From Emydura subglobosa (taxonomy: Eukaryota > Chordata > Testudines > Chelidae), in contig ML679974.1 in assembly GCA_007922225.1 (NCBI GenBank), forward strand, positions 4,267,105 to 4,331,104: a DNA stretch of 64,000 bases, in the 5' to 3' direction. Numbering within the stretch: position 1 is the stretch's first letter; every line of letters begins with the position of its first letter. The position numbers and the translations under genes were made by a program. Below the pieces are notes generated by a model. The model saw nothing but the letters and a program-made list of their open reading frames with translations. It had not been told where the DNA came from and did not search any database. Below are positions 1 through 12,235 of this stretch, one piece after another.

Positions 1-312
1 CAGTTTTGAATATGTTATGATGTACATCCAAGACTTTCTCCTGGAAGCATATTCTGTAGTATCTGAGTGCTTGGCTGTAGATAACAGATTTCATGGTGTG
101 CTTGGGGTGGTTACTGGATCAATGAAGGTAGGTGGGGCGATCTAAGGGTTTCTTGTATATAGTTGTCTGTAGGGTTCCATTGTTGAAGCTGATCATGATG
201 TCCAGGAAGTTGATGGTAGTGTGGGAGTGTTCCAGAAAGAGTGTTGGTGGTGGTTAAAGTTGTGGTGGAAATCTCTAAGGGATTTTAACCAATCTGCCCA
301 GAGGATGAAAAC
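1..312 (-). mobile_element. Penelope-like element fragment (reverse transcriptase region), degraded
   Basis: On the minus strand, from about 256 down to 1, one frame reads through the end of a Penelope-type reverse transcriptase: an INFLD motif, then TTIYKKPLDRPTYLH, then a SQALRYYRICFQEKVLD stretch. This spacing is typical of the region after the catalytic motif in Penelope-like RTs. A TGA stop follows the YLH. Upstream, at about 297-314, a different frame reads HDVFILWAD, which corresponds to the catalytic DD-F-I-x-W motif with the first Asp lost, so there is at least one frameshift and one motif change. The fragment runs off the left edge and is clearly dead. Confidence 0.72.
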
Positions 313-333
313 ATCATGACTCCCCATTTTTAG

Positions 334-423
334 CTAATGGCTGCTGCTGCCACTGTTCTTTACTGCAAAATGGCCTCAGACCATCTAATGGCTGCTGCTG
401 CTCCTTACTGCAAAAAGGCTCAG
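334..423. repeat. Two imperfect tandem units of about 40-46 bp
   Basis: Units 334-379 and 385-423 both start CTAATGGCTGCTGCTGC and end with a TTACTGCAAAA..GGC.TCAG segment; the second is shorter by an internal deletion. No coding meaning is apparent. Confidence 0.6.
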
Positions 424-507
424 GTCCCAACCCAGGCCAGACGCAGGCTTTTTTTATCCCCACGTAGACGTATCCTAAGACACAATACATAGAAACAGAT
501 ACTCTAA

Positions 508-1153
508 TAGGGCTTGTCTTTACTGCAGTGATAGCTTGAGGTATAAATTAAGTGTGGCCTCTAACCTGAATTTACACCCACTCACAAAAATCTCTAGCTT
601 GAATTAAATAGTGCTTTAAACTCTAGCTAGCTAGCCCACCAGGAGGTATGGGTTGAAGCTCAAGCCAATAATGCAGCAAGGATGCAGCCACAGGCTACAG
701 CTTGAGTTAGCACAATTCATTAACTGCTAATCCAATCACTGTGTATCTTGAGTGTTGTTTCGTAGTGCATATGTCTACACCATAGCTGGGAGGTGAGATT
801 CCCAGTACCAGCAGATTTATGTGTGCTAGCTCTGCTGGAGCTAGCATGCTAAAAATAGTAGTGTGGAAGTGGTGGCATGGGCATCAGTTTGGGCTACCTG
901 CCTGAGTACATACCAAAAGGGTGAGGTAGGTTGTATTCGGGTTGCTAACCTGAGCCACTGCCTGTCCCACTATGGCCACACTGTTATTTTTAGTGCACTA
1001 GTTCAAACAGAGCTAGCATCTGTATGTCTACCCGAACTGTGAATCACACCTCCCAGCTGTTGTGTAGACAAACCTAGTGTGGCCTTCTCAGTCAAGCTAG
1101 GTTAGCTTAGGTGTAGTCACTTAAGCTAATTGTTTCAGGGGAGACAAGCCCTA
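508..1153. mobile_element. Non-autonomous DNA transposon (MITE-like) with a nested foldback
   Basis: The left end TAGGGCTTGTCT (508-519) is the exact reverse complement of the right end AGACAAGCCCTA (1142-1153). There is no coding capacity. The GGCTTGTCTAC-type terminus recurs in several elements of this window and resembles hAT-type MITEs abundant in turtles. I could not find a clean target-site duplication. A second inverted-repeat element sits inside at 771-1071. Confidence 0.55.
771..1071. repeat. Long foldback (palindromic) element, about 130-bp arms
   Basis: The left arm contains ATGTCTACACCATAGCTGGG, then GTGCTAGCTCTG and GCTAAAAATAGTAGTGTGG. Its reverse complement appears on the right as CCACACTGTTATTTTTAGTGC, CAGAGCTAGCATC and CCCAGCTGTTGTGTAGACA. 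The similarity continues with gaps towards a centre near 920, so the whole segment can fold into one imperfect hairpin. This is typical of palindromic hAT-like MITEs in turtles and crocodilians. Confidence 0.65.
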
Positions 1154-2270
1154 AGTGTGCAAAACTGATGGACAGAAGAACAACTAAATTAACCAAAATA
1201 TTAAACAGAAATTGGAAAAATATATATGGATATTTAGATTAATCAATTTAACATAACAGAAAGCATGTAAATCGGTGAGTAATTAAATAGTTTAATATTC
1301 AATTCAATTATTTGTTCCCAGCATCCCTCATAGCTCTGATACCAGACACAACCTTGTACACAGCAGTCTGTATGACACCAACCCCCCGGGGGGGGGGGGC
1401 AACGTTCTTTTACGAGACTCCTATTCCAAAGAAATCTGCATTGCAGAGTCATCACCAGAGTACATAAAGAAAGGACAATTTAGGAAACACTACACACTAG
1501 GAAATTCATTCTGATCTGCTACATTAAAAAAAAAAGATATAGATTTCCTTTCTCTCTTTAAACAGTTATCTTTTTTGGATTCAAAAGCCAATTTGGTACA
1601 GTCAATGATAGTTTTAGTTTCCACCATCTGGCCATCTAGAGTAAAATGTCACCAACTTGTTAGCATAACAGTGAGAAAGGAAAGATGGATCATAGTGATT
1701 GCTCTGTCCTTGTACAGTGATCAAAGGATCATTTGCCAACAGAAATAATTTCTTTCAAAAGCAGAAATCATACAGCTCCATCTTGTGGAAGATAAATAAA
1801 GTTTATGTTTATACAGCTCAGTTTGGGTCCCAAACCTGACTTATGCCCAGGGGATTTTTTTAGATGTATCAGCCAAGATTTTACCTACTGCAGTTTTTTT
1901 TTTCCTGAAAGCAAGGACATATATAAATTATGTTACTTCAGAAAGTATAGAAAACAGTTTGGATTTTTTCCATTTTTATATTTCTGTCCCAGTTTATCCT
2001 GATGTAAGGTTCTCTCAACCAAATCCAGTTTATATTTCAGCTTATTGATGCAAAATCCCATTTGCTCAGTTTTATTTTCCTCCCCTCTCTTTCTGCTGTA
2101 AAAGACAGAACTCCTCTGAGAAACAGCCTCTGTAAGCATGCCACATATCAGCACTGAAAAGAATAGATTATTAGCCTGATTGTTCTTCTCAGCAGTGAGT
2201 AATCACAGTCCATTTTAGAGGGCTCAAATACAGTGTAGCACTGTTTCTCTCATTCCACATAAATCAGAGG
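1154..2270. other. No gene recognised; AT-rich single-copy-looking sequence
   Basis: Short open frames here have no recognisable domain and no splice-consistent context. Apart from the C6G12 run at 1382-1399 I see no repeat family that I can name. Confidence 0.5.
1382..1399. repeat. C6-G12 homopurine/homopyrimidine junction
   Basis: Six C followed by twelve G. This is an isolated G-tract in AT-rich surroundings, prone to polymerase slippage and sequencing error. Confidence 0.9.
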
Positions 2271-2279
2271 ACACAAGAC

Positions 2280-3045
2280 ACATTTTGAGTCACTTGGAAG
2301 AGAGTAAAGTGATCAGGAACAGTCAGCATGGATTCACCAAGGGCAAGTCATGCCTGACCAACCTAATTGCCTTCTGCGATAAGATGAATGGCTCTGTGGA
2401 TGTGAGCAAGCAGTGGACATGATATCAGAAGCTATGCTAAAGTCAAGATATATGGTCTCCCACCATATTCTTGCCAGCAAGTAATAGAAGTATGTGTTAG
2501 ATGAATAGACTATTAGGTGGATAAAAAGCTGGCTAGATCATTGGGCTCAAGGGTCATGATCAACGACTCGATGTCTAGTTGGCAGCCACTAACAAGCGGA
2601 GTGCCCCAGGGGTTGGTCCTGGGGCCAGTTTTATTCAACATCTTCATTAATGATTTGGAAGATGGAATGGATTGTCCCTCAGCAAGTCTGCAGATGACAC
2701 TAAGCTGGGGTGAGTGGTAGATACGCTGGAGGGTAGGGATAGGATACAGAGTGACCTAGACAAATTGGAGGATTGGGCCAAAAGAAATATGAAGTAGTTT
2801 AACAAAGACAAGGACAGAGTCTTGCACTTAGGATGGAAGAATCCCATTGGCTGCTACAGACTGGGGACCTACTGGCTAGGCAATAGTTCTGCAGAAAAGG
2901 ACCTGGGGGTTACAGTGGACAAGAAGCTGGATACGAGTCAACAGTGTGCCCTCATTGCGAAGAAGGCTAGTGGCATATTGGGCTGCATTAGTCGGAGCAC
3001 TGCCAGCAGATCAAGGGAAGTGATTATTCCCCTCTATTCGGCATT
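2280..3045 (+). mobile_element. CR1 LINE fragment (ORF2 RT region)
   Basis: Translated + strand pieces match CR1 reverse transcriptase in order: an HGFTKGKSCLTNLIAFC segment near 2325-2380, [23 protein letters not shown] near 2600-2660 (RT motif B), and KDLGVTVDKKLD with LGCISRSTASRSREVIIPLY near 2900-3035. Frameshifts and deletions break the frame; the FADD catalytic motif is replaced by a damaged segment around 2680-2700. The 3' end stops abruptly near 3045 without the CR1 3' UTR, so this is an internal, old fragment. Confidence 0.85.
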
Positions 3046-3176
3046 CAAATTGAAAAATATGAACCTGAATTCACTGAACCACTATTCACACTCACATTTT
3101 TAAGTTATCCATTGCCATGTTATCTGGAGACCTTTTACATAATTTTTTAACTACCTAGATTACTCATGGGAAGTGT

Positions 3177-3452
3177 GGCTTGGTCTACACTTACCTCGGC
3201 GATTTAGCGGCAGTCGACGGGAATTACGCAAAGAACTTGCGTAACTTCTGTGCTTCTCTTCTGCACACAGTCTTCACTGCACTGCGCCAATGGGAACCGC
3301 GTTCCCTTTGACATAGCGCTACGCCACTTGAGAAGATGGTTTTAGTACATCAACTTCTGGATCGACTGAGTAGGTCTTCACTGACCACTCAGTTGATCCA
3401 GATAAGTCGATCTGACAGCAGCGACTTTGCCGCCGTCAGTGTAGACATAGCC
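3177..3452. mobile_element. MITE with GGCTTGGTCTACAC-type inverted termini
   Basis: The left end GGCTTGGTCTACACT pairs with the right end AGTGTAGACATAGCC (one mismatch and one indel), and just inside both ends is a CGGCG-type block. An inner hairpin lies at 3358-3398 (GGATCGACTGAGT against ACTCAGTTGATCC). TGT flanks both sides, but I cannot say whether that is a real duplication. No coding sequence. Confidence 0.55.
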
Positions 3453-3469
3453 TGTATGTCTAAAAATAC

Positions 3470-5560
3470 ACTGATCAATGAAGTCCTATACAATGGAAAA
3501 AGGTCACTGGCCATTAGCATGTAATCCAGTATAAAACATTCACAGGAGAGATGGGTTTCTGGAATGGTACTGTATACTTGGAAGCAGAACACATTTTTCA
3601 CCAAGAACTGTCTAACACTGTCTTTCACTGACTAACAAATTAGCCTAGCTCATTTTCACAGAAGTCTGCTGAAAAGCAGTACGCAGCATGACTCACAGGA
3701 GCATTTGCATGTGTCTGTGGGAATATATTTCTTATTCATTTACAAACAGAGATGCATGAGTGGCCACAAATGACCACAAACATTTCCCTCAAGTCTTCTT
3801 ATTTAATTAAAAGGATAACTGTTTGCAACAATTTTTTTAAATTAGTTTTTAATTTATTCTCAATATAAGAGCCAGAAGCCTTAAGTGAGTCAGGAAGAAG
3901 GCATGCACTGGAGCCTCTGCTGGTGGTCACATGCACCACAACTGCATGGTGAACATCATTGTTCAGGTGCAGAAGTTTCTAGCCAGTTCTATTTGAACAG
4001 GACTGATTTTATTGTTTAGATTCAGCTACCTTGGTATCTCCTAAACAAAGCAAGTTTATTGTGTCATTATAATATTGTAACAGCAGTGTTCTTAAAAAGA
4101 GATAACAGAACAAAACCCAGCTGGTGGGTATTCTCCTTACCATATTACCCTCCCTTGCCCGCCAAGACTCAGAAATAGCTGTCTCTCTGTTCATAACCAA
4201 ATAAACACAGTAAAGTAGAAAAATTCCTTATAGGACTGTGAAAACCTATGTTTCTGTGGATCTAGTGTGCCAAGACCAAAAAATAAAAATAAATGAAGGA
4301 CAAAACAGTTTCTGGAAGAGTCTCTTGATTCTTACCCCTCACTGAACATTCCATCACCTTATGAGAAATTGACCGAGACTATTCATCACTGATTCACTCC
4401 ACTGGTTTCATCTCCCATGCTGAGATACATTCTGGCAATGCCCCCTCCCAGGTAAAAGTCAGCAATAACTCACTAGCAATGACTTTGCAAGAAAAATATC
4501 CTGTCTCTTGCACTAAAATTCTGGATCTGTATGAAGTTTTAGGTTGGTATTAACTTTTGAATATTTTTAAAGTTTTAAGTGTTTTGGGCTTCTGAAAGGT
4601 AAAACATTGACAACCCTGGGAACCAAAGTCCTCTGTTTATCTATAGAACAGACACAACTCAGGCCAATGGCAGTTCAATGCCCCACCAACCCAGGAGCCA
4701 GCTCTGAAAGTGGAAGGCTACAGCAGTTCATTCTCCTTACCTAGTCAATCCTTGCACTGCTCTACAGAACTGCCAACAAGGTTGCCAATTAGTGTCAATC
4801 ATGATGGGCTTTTTTGTGAAGTGGACACCTCTCCACTATAAATTGCACGGATTCTATCAATTAATTTCACATTGGTATTCAAAGAGATTTTATATAGTAG
4901 GGGCTTTCAATTGCTACCAACGTCAGCTAGATTCAAAATAGTAACCCAGAGGTACAAAAGCTTTATATCCCACTACCAATCCCATCAATTCCTCCCTGTA
5001 TAATTTTCAATAATGTCCTTATGATTTTTGAGGAAGGGTCAAGTAGCCTACATTAAAAAGACAAGGCCATTTTTACAGTAGGGCTGCAATTATTATCTGA
5101 ATATATTGGGGTGAAAATTATATTAATTAGAAAGAATATAATATATTAGGGTAGTATTTCAAAACTTCTGAAACAAAAAAATAGAAAACAGAACACACAA
5201 GAAGCTGCAAATACCTCAAAACTATTCAGTTGCTTTAAAGTCATAATCTGTGTTGATTTAATTTACCTAGCAAGTCATCTGGCTAGCAATGAAAAATCAA
5301 ATCATGCCAATGAATGTCAGTAGTTTGATAGGTGAAGGAAAACTATATAGGCTATGTCCTTATATTACAGCGCTGATTGCCATTAAAACTCAACAATTAA
5401 CAAGACACGGTATCACAACTAGGGTAGTATTTCCTTTTCAAGGTTTAGGAATAATTACAAGTAGATATTACATTTTTAACGTGGAAATTCTGGTTGGAAA
5501 GCAGGCTAATGCACCACCATATTGTACCAGGACCTGCTCTGCTCCACTCATTGTCTTCTC
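3470..5560. other. No gene recognised
   Basis: AT-rich sequence with many stops in all frames. I see no RT, transposase or exon-like conserved segment. Confidence 0.45.
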
Positions 5561-5568
5561 CAGTATAA

Positions 5569-5870
5569 GTAGAGCCCTGCAAATCCGCAGATATCTACTT
5601 GATATCCACAGATCTTTTTTTTTTTTGCAGATGGTGGATCAGATGCAGATCTCAAAGGTGGGGAAATAGCTGTCTGCAGTTCATAGCCTTTGAGGCTACT
5701 TCCCTGCCTTTGAGATGGGGGTGAGGGCTGGTTGCCAATCAGCTGTTCAGCTGGGCTCCCCCTGCCGGCCTGATCGGCTATAGGCAGGGGAACCCCGTGG
5801 AACAGCTGATTGGTGCCCCACAGAGGAGCCCTGCCAAAGAGCTGATAGATACTTGTTGACCTAAATGAGA
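5569..5870. repeat. Putative interspersed DNA-transposon-derived repeat
   Basis: Begins AGAGCCCTGCAAATCCGC and has a diagnostic alternation of CCGCAGATAT and GATATCCACAGAT blocks. I recognise this only as a dispersed reptile repeat. The GC-rich second half (5700-5835) is unlike its flanks. The boundaries are uncertain. Confidence 0.3.
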
Positions 5871-6264
5871 GCTTTGGTTGCACAAGGAATCTAAGATCAG
5901 ACTCTAAGGTAGCATGAATTAAAAGGTAAACATCTGGCAGACTTCACAGGTATCCAGATATAACACAAGTGCTCTTGCTTTACTATGCAGGAATATGATG
6001 AGCATCGTTCTGTGAATTCTAAAGGACTTTAATCAATGCTCAAGGGTTTTCTAAGGACCTCATAATTCTCTTTTGCAGGATTATAAAGAGTTGCAAATGG
6101 GATCACAAATAAGGCCCTACTTGTATCACGGGTGTGACATCCTGAACCGCCACATTCACCCTTATAGCATAATTGTGTATTATTTAATGCAACATATGAG
6201 ATGTTTTTGGAATGCTCGTCATGTACTGAGCATTATTGTTACAGTAATGTGTCTGTTGCAATGT

Positions 6265-7150
6265 CGTGTGTATGGTTATGAGGCTCCACTATGTAATATT
6301 CCTAAATATGTGTCCTCATGGCTTGAAACAAATCCAGGCAAAATTCACCAGGAGCAGAGAGACAGTTTGCACCTTATTAAGGTGTGTATAGAACAAACCC
6401 AGCTCAGCATTCCAGGAACAAAGGACTAGCCTAGGCATCAAAAAGGAACCACAATAAAGTGATGCTCACTGACTCAGGACATGGATGGAACCATACAAGG
6501 ACATTGTTTGTCACCTGACCCTGAAGGGTGGGGTAAAGCCCCAGAGGGGAGAAGAAACATTTTAAAAAGGAGAGACATTTGCCATGTTCTCTCTTCTACC
6601 TCCATCTACAAACAACACCAAGCAACTGAAGTGCTGACCCAAAGGGGAGAATATGACTGAAAGGGAATCAGTCAACTTGTGGTGAGAATCATCCTAGTTT
6701 GTAAGGTTGTGAAAATGTTAAGCTTAGTTTAGAATACATTTTGCTTTTTTTCTCTTGATCAAATCTGACTTGTTGCCCTTTGATTTATAATCACTTAAAA
6801 ATCTTTCTGTATTTAATACATTTGTTTGTTTGTTTGTTTTTATTTAAAGCAGTGCATTTGGTTTGAAGTGTGCTGGAGACTTCACTGGGAACAACAAGGC
6901 TGGTGTAGATCAATTTTTTTGTTAAATTGACGAACTGATATGAGCTTACAGTGTTCAGTGGGCAGCACTGAATATTGTAAGATGGGAGTTCCTAGGGCTG
7001 CATCTGGGACTGGGGTATGATTGGGGCCATTCTGTTGTATAATTGAAAGAGTGGCTGGCTAGAAGCACTCACTCACTCAGGTAGGAGCAGCTTGCTTGCT
7101 GGCAGCTATGCTTGAATATCTCAGGAGTGGGGGTTCTGAAAGAAGAGCAG
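6265..7150 (+). mobile_element. LTR-like interspersed repeat
   Basis: This has the composition of a reptile LTR: a GGAGAGACATTTGCC-type segment, a T-rich stretch with a (GTTT)n run at about 6822-6841, then TTTAAAGCAGTGCATTTGG followed by a G-rich tail. There is no coding sequence, primer-binding site or polypurine tract that I can define, and the ends are not determined. The orientation is inferred only from the poly(T)/AATAAA-like context. Confidence 0.4.
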
Positions 7151-8896
7151 GGTAAGACAGGCTCTATATTGCAAAATTTTCTCCAAAAATTTCAAAATCA
7201 GAAGTCCCACCATCTGGATAATGACACACCCCTTAAATCCTGGCACTGTATATGCCCTTTTAGTCATGTCTCTCCTTTTTTATGGAGTTTGGTGCTCCTT
7301 CCCCATTGCCTTTCCACAATTGTAAGAGGCTGAATACTGAATTTGCATAATTTTACAAAGAACAATTATTTATTTTTCATTTAAATAATCCTAAAATAAA
7401 GTTATTTGGTGTTCAACAGCTGAATACATGGCATGATTTATCCCAGTAGGCCATAGTGGGACAGCTTTACACTGTGATAGGGTCTCCAGAGAAGTCTTGC
7501 AAATGGAATACGCCCAGGATGGGGTTTGGCTGAATCAATGGTCTGAGCACTGTTCCCTTTCCAAGCCACCACTTTGTGGTCTACATTGTCCAGCTTCAAC
7601 CCCTCAATGAAGCAAGAGTTCATGGCAGCTTAGGTGACTGCAATCCTTCTTCTGGGCAGACTTTTTTCCAGTAGGGAAAAGAGAAACATAATCCAAGATT
7701 GAATCATTCCCAAAAAGTCTTATATTATCCTTGTAACAGTAGTATTATTCACTTGGGGTGCTCAGTTTTCAAACATGGTTGCTAAATAGGGATGCCCAGT
7801 TCTGTATTAAGGCGCTCAAAATGGCAAATATGTGCTTAGAATGAGTATTTGGGAATTTAAGTAATAATTTGAGCACTTAAATGAGGAAGTGGCCTCCCAG
7901 ATTAGGCTTTCAAACTTGAAAATTGGGCTCTCATAAATCCCAGTCCAAATGTCTGTCAAACAGTGCTGGTAGCGTTGAGTTTTTATATAATAAATAATAA
8001 ATTGTGAAATTCATAATATATGAAGGCAGCCCCCGAAGCCAAGAAATAAAGTGCACATGTTTGCTTTATAATGAAAGCTTAGTACTGAACTAAAAATAAT
8101 ATTTTTTGTTTAATCTTTAAAATAATAATTATGCAGAAATACGGTATAGGAAAACTAGAACTGATCATCATATATAGAATGTGGTTATTTTTATACGTTA
8201 AAATTCATTAGTTTTGTTTTTTACACATGGATTAAACAGCTATGAAATCCTCCATGTTCCTGAGAGCTCATGATTGTTTGGCAACATAATAAATTATTAA
8301 AAAGTGAAGATTTATAAGCTAATAAATGGAGTTGATAAAGGTTCATATTACCATGAATAGTGCTTCACTTAAAAGAAGTCAGAATGAACTCTAAATCAAA
8401 GATGAAAAGGGAGTTTTCTTGAAAATAATAATTATCTGAGAACTCAAGCATTATGAGAATTCTTCAAATGTTTCAGGAAATATATGGTGTTTTTAAATAA
8501 GAGGAGAATTCACTTTTTTATTTTCTTCAAGGTCTTCTTAAAAGTGCCATACAAAAGCTACAAACAGATAACATTTAAGAGTTATAAGTTTAGAAACTGT
8601 TTAGGAAAGGAGCAAAGATTGCATGTAGAAGTTCTTTGCTGCAGACTGTGCTACCACAGTATTTTTTAATGTGTCGTTGGCTTCCGCATGTCCTAAGGTA
8701 ACAACAAAAAACAGATATAATATTAATCTACCTTTTACTATAATTATTTGCAGCTACAGAATAAAAGAGTCTCATTGTACAATATCACTTGTGTTTTAGA
8801 TATTTGTATTGCTATTTATGTCCGGTCACTGAACCACTGATTTTCTATTTTATTTTAATTCAGAGTATTTAACTGAATAGAGAAGAATAAGAAAAA
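7151..8896. other. No gene recognised
   Basis: AT-rich sequence without recognisable protein or RNA gene and without a repeat family I can name. Confidence 0.45.
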
Positions 8897-8988
8897 CTAT
8901 GCATCCAACAAAGTGGGTTTCTGCCCACAAAAGCTTATACCCAAATAAATTTGTTAGTCTTTAAGGTGCCACAGAACTCTCGCTGTTA
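8897..8988 (+). mobile_element. Penelope-like element 3' terminal fragment
   Basis: It shares GTGGGTTTCTGCCCAC, AAAGCTTATACCC and TTTGTTAGTCTTTAAGGTGC with both ends of the intact-boundary copy at 58894-59523. The order is the same as in the 3' end of that element. The stem GTGGG/CCCAC is preserved, but flanking ribozyme-like core bases are mutated (CAACAA upstream, CAAA downstream). Confidence 0.7.
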
Positions 8989-9430
8989 TGCTTTAAAATG
9001 TTACTGCAGTAATTGCAATATCAAACTGAAACTGGTAAAAACAATGCTGATGACTTTGAAGGTACAAAGTTTTCAAGTCTTCCCTCGCTCCTTCCCCATA
9101 GAATACCTTAATACCAATTAGCAGTAGGAAAATAGGTAATTTGCCAGTCTCATAGCCAATCAGATCTGCACATCCAAATGCTAGATAAAGGCACTCTATT
9201 AAGGCACCTATGTGAAGAAAATGGGCTCCACTTATGACCTTTTTCATGCCTTCACCAGCAATACACAACTTGTGACAGGAAAAGTAGTTTTATTCTGAAA
9301 ATATTAGACAAATCCTCATCCCTTGCCAATAGGAAAATAAAACATCAAGCTAGTTACACCCTGGATTTTATCCTTTTTAAAATTATATTTATAGTACTAC
9401 TCTCAGAAAACTACAATCGCTTGCAATGCT

Positions 9431-9501
9431 GGGACCTGATTCTGCATCCATAGTCAATGTAAGTTTTTTCACCAGTTTCAACATGAGCAGGATTGGTCCT
9501 T
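9431..9501. repeat. Short palindromic MITE (GGGMCCTGATYCTGC family)
   Basis: The left half starts GGGACCTGATTCTGCATCC and the right half ends GAGCAGGATTGGTCCTT, which is its approximate reverse complement. The middle carries a decayed TAGTCAATG (consensus-like GAAGTCAATG). Related copies lie elsewhere in the window. Confidence 0.6.
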
Positions 9502-11830
9502 ACACACTGGCTTCTTGGAAATCAGTTTCTTGGTTAAATAAAGAGTTTTCTCTTCTCTCTCTTTAGTTACTTTTGAAAACAAAATTTCCAAAATAACTTC
9601 TCCCTATAACAAAAGATCTTGAGTTTTCTGTTACTATGAATATGTTTGATTATAGATCTTGTCCTTGTATTCTCTTTGGTCATACACATGCACAAAGCAA
9701 CTCAAAACTGAAATATTGAAGCCTTTGTCTTCAGGACCATATGAAAATTGTACATTTACTAAATTTGCAGTATCTCTTTTCCTAAAATAGCCTTAAAAGC
9801 TTGAGGCCAGAACATTATCTCCAAGTTATGACCTCAGATAGGCACACAGCATCCACTGAGTGCAATAAAGTTGTGTGTACATTTCTGATTGGAGAATTTG
9901 CCAGTAGTCTAGCCTCAAGTTTTTCTACAAAGCCATTGACACGTCACTGAGACTTAGTTAATGATATCAGTGGGAATTCCACATGTTGGTCTAGGGTAGT
10001 ACAAGGCTCTTATAATTCTTCCAAGAATCAAACAAACTTTTGAAAAAGGTCCAAAGTAAAGGACATTTGTTAAAACTCTCATAGCGATAATTTAAAAAGA
10101 AGACTTGGTTAAAATGAAGTCAATTTCTTAACAATAAACAGCTTAATTACCTAGAAGATAGAGCTCCATTTCTGTAAAAGATCAACACAGTTTCAACAGA
10201 AACTCCCTAATTTATAAACTAAAATGGTTTTCATGCTGCCACCCTGTGCTCTTTTTAGCATTTCAATTCTGTGAAATTGCACAAAGTCGGACATATTTTG
10301 TTCACTATTTATAAAGAAAAAACATTAGACCTGTAAGATGCTTAATTAACTACTTGTTGGTTTCATAAACATAAGGAATCTGGTGTGGAACAGGCTGCAG
10401 AATCTCAAATATCATTATACTTTCTGCCAGAAAGTTACTCAATAGCAACCTTTTCTTAGATGTATGGAGGTTTGGCAGGGGAAGGGACGGCAAGATATGA
10501 GGACAGAAGAAGCTGAGAGAATCCGCAACTGAAGAATAGGGTTCTAAGTACCAGGCTAGGATGATAGAATAGGAGAAAGCAATTAATTAAAAAATAATGC
10601 ACTGGATTCAACTTGAAGGAATGTGAGACAGGTCTCAGATACCATATTGCTCCAGAAGGAAACTATCTAATAGTTTTATGTTGGCATAAAAAATGTGTAC
10701 GCCCTTTGTCCTTGTCTGCACACCTCCCCAATGAGTTACAATGCTGGAAGGGTTTCAGTACCATTTTCTTTCTTTTCTTTGTAGAAGTAATACACGTTTA
10801 ACTGTACACAATAGTTCACTGTTATACTGTATATGGCAGCATTTCGGACACAATTCCCATAATGGGTATAATTATGCATTCCAGGCACATCTGGAAACAT
10901 AAGCAAAGTAGTATATTAGGGAGCACATTTGGGAGCATACAACGGGAGCAAATGTGTTCATCAAATATGTGACAATATGAAGGATGGAGGAGAAGGGATA
11001 AGTTTAAATGTATACAATTTTATAAATGGTTTTCAAAATTAATTTCTGGTATCTGCTACCTCTCTCTGCCTCTCTACCCATCCATCATTAACTGGCTGAT
11101 TTCTTACACCTCTCACAGCAGACCAAATAAGATATTATTCAATAACAAATATTAGTGCTCAATATACAAGTGTAAGACACCAGATGAACAATCATTGATG
11201 CATAAAACAAATCAAGATCAAAGCTATTAAATCATCTACACAACAATTTGTAAAAGTTAACCAAACAGACAGTGGGAGAGGGAAAGAAGAATTAGAGCCC
11301 CATCCTCGCCTACAGAGAAACACAGTTTCCTATCCATCTTCCATCAGTAGTGGCAGGGTTTGTTCTAATGGAAGAAGACAATTTGTGCTTCATCAACCCA
11401 CAAATCCAATTAGATCTGTATTAATTATGGTGTATTTTCAAGAGGCCAGGGGTCTCTCCTTGCATATGTCCTCTTGCCTCCTATTGTATAACCTGGCTCC
11501 ATCAGCTCCTGCTAGAGAGCTTATTTTTTTCAGGGATTGTACCTTCCAGTGATTTTCCCAACCTGAAGGCCCCCAAAAGAGAATTTCTGCAGCTTAGAAG
11601 GGAAGTAGTCACAATTTAATAAAGCTTCAGGCTGCATTATACTGTCCCAGGTTCTCTAGCATTTCTGCTGCAAAGGGCAAGAAGAATACAGGAAACTCTC
11701 ACACCATCTCATGTCACCAGCCTGTTCCCTTCAGATTCAACAAACCCAAATCCAGTAGATCTCTGCAGAGCTGGGGGAGGCAGTCTAACTAGACTCTCTC
11801 CTTCACACAATAGGCTTCCTTCCATACCCA

Positions 11831-11849
11831 GTGTGTGTGTGTGTGTGTG
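11831..11849. repeat. (GT)n microsatellite
   Basis: Nine and a half GT units, followed by a G-rich segment. Confidence 0.95.
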
Positions 11850-12165
11850 GTGGGGTGGAGGGGGATGTGTGTGGCCAAAAACCATTGACGATTTACTCCC
11901 AAATTATTTTTGGAACAAATGTTAAAAAAGGAGCTTGCTTGTCATGGCCGTTCCCTAATGGAATATAGGAAGGAATACGTTTGGGGGGAAATATATGACC
12001 AAGGTTTTGAGGAAAAATAAAATAAAGGTTTTTAATAAGAGGTTTAAACCAAAGTCTGTTTAAATACATGTGGAACAGTAACAGCTTTTTGATTGTCTAT
12101 CTGGGAGTTTTAGTTCCAAGTGTTATCTGCACTAAATGAATAAATAAAATAGCTTTTAATTCTCT

Positions 12166-12235
12166 TGGCCCAATCATGTTTGGTGTAATTCCACTTACTT
12201 CATTATATAGTTACACCAGGGATGAATTTGGGCCA
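12166..12235. repeat. Short palindromic MITE (TGGCCCAA..GGTGTAA family)
   Basis: The left arm TGGCCCAATCATGTTTGGTG is matched on the right by ACACCAGGGATGAATTTGGG in reverse complement. The whole 70 bp can form one hairpin. This type of palindrome is dispersed in amniote genomes. Confidence 0.6.

Larger units (their letters stand above)
8989..12165. other. No gene recognised; contains one short palindromic MITE and a microsatellite
   Basis: Apart from the elements at 9431-9501 and 11831-11849, the sequence is AT-rich and looks single copy. No exon-like or RNA-gene features were recognised. Confidence 0.45.

Noticed and set aside
2647..2847. 66-codon minus-strand frame over the 2.3-3.0 kb CR1
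   Set aside because: Shadow of the CR1 reverse transcriptase on the other strand.
5289..5669. 126-codon open frame
   Set aside because: No domain; its C-terminal third is within the 5569 repeat.
6073..6429. 118-codon open frame preceded by a TTTTGCAG acceptor-like site
   Set aside because: No similarity that I recognise, and it overlaps the start of the LTR-like repeat.
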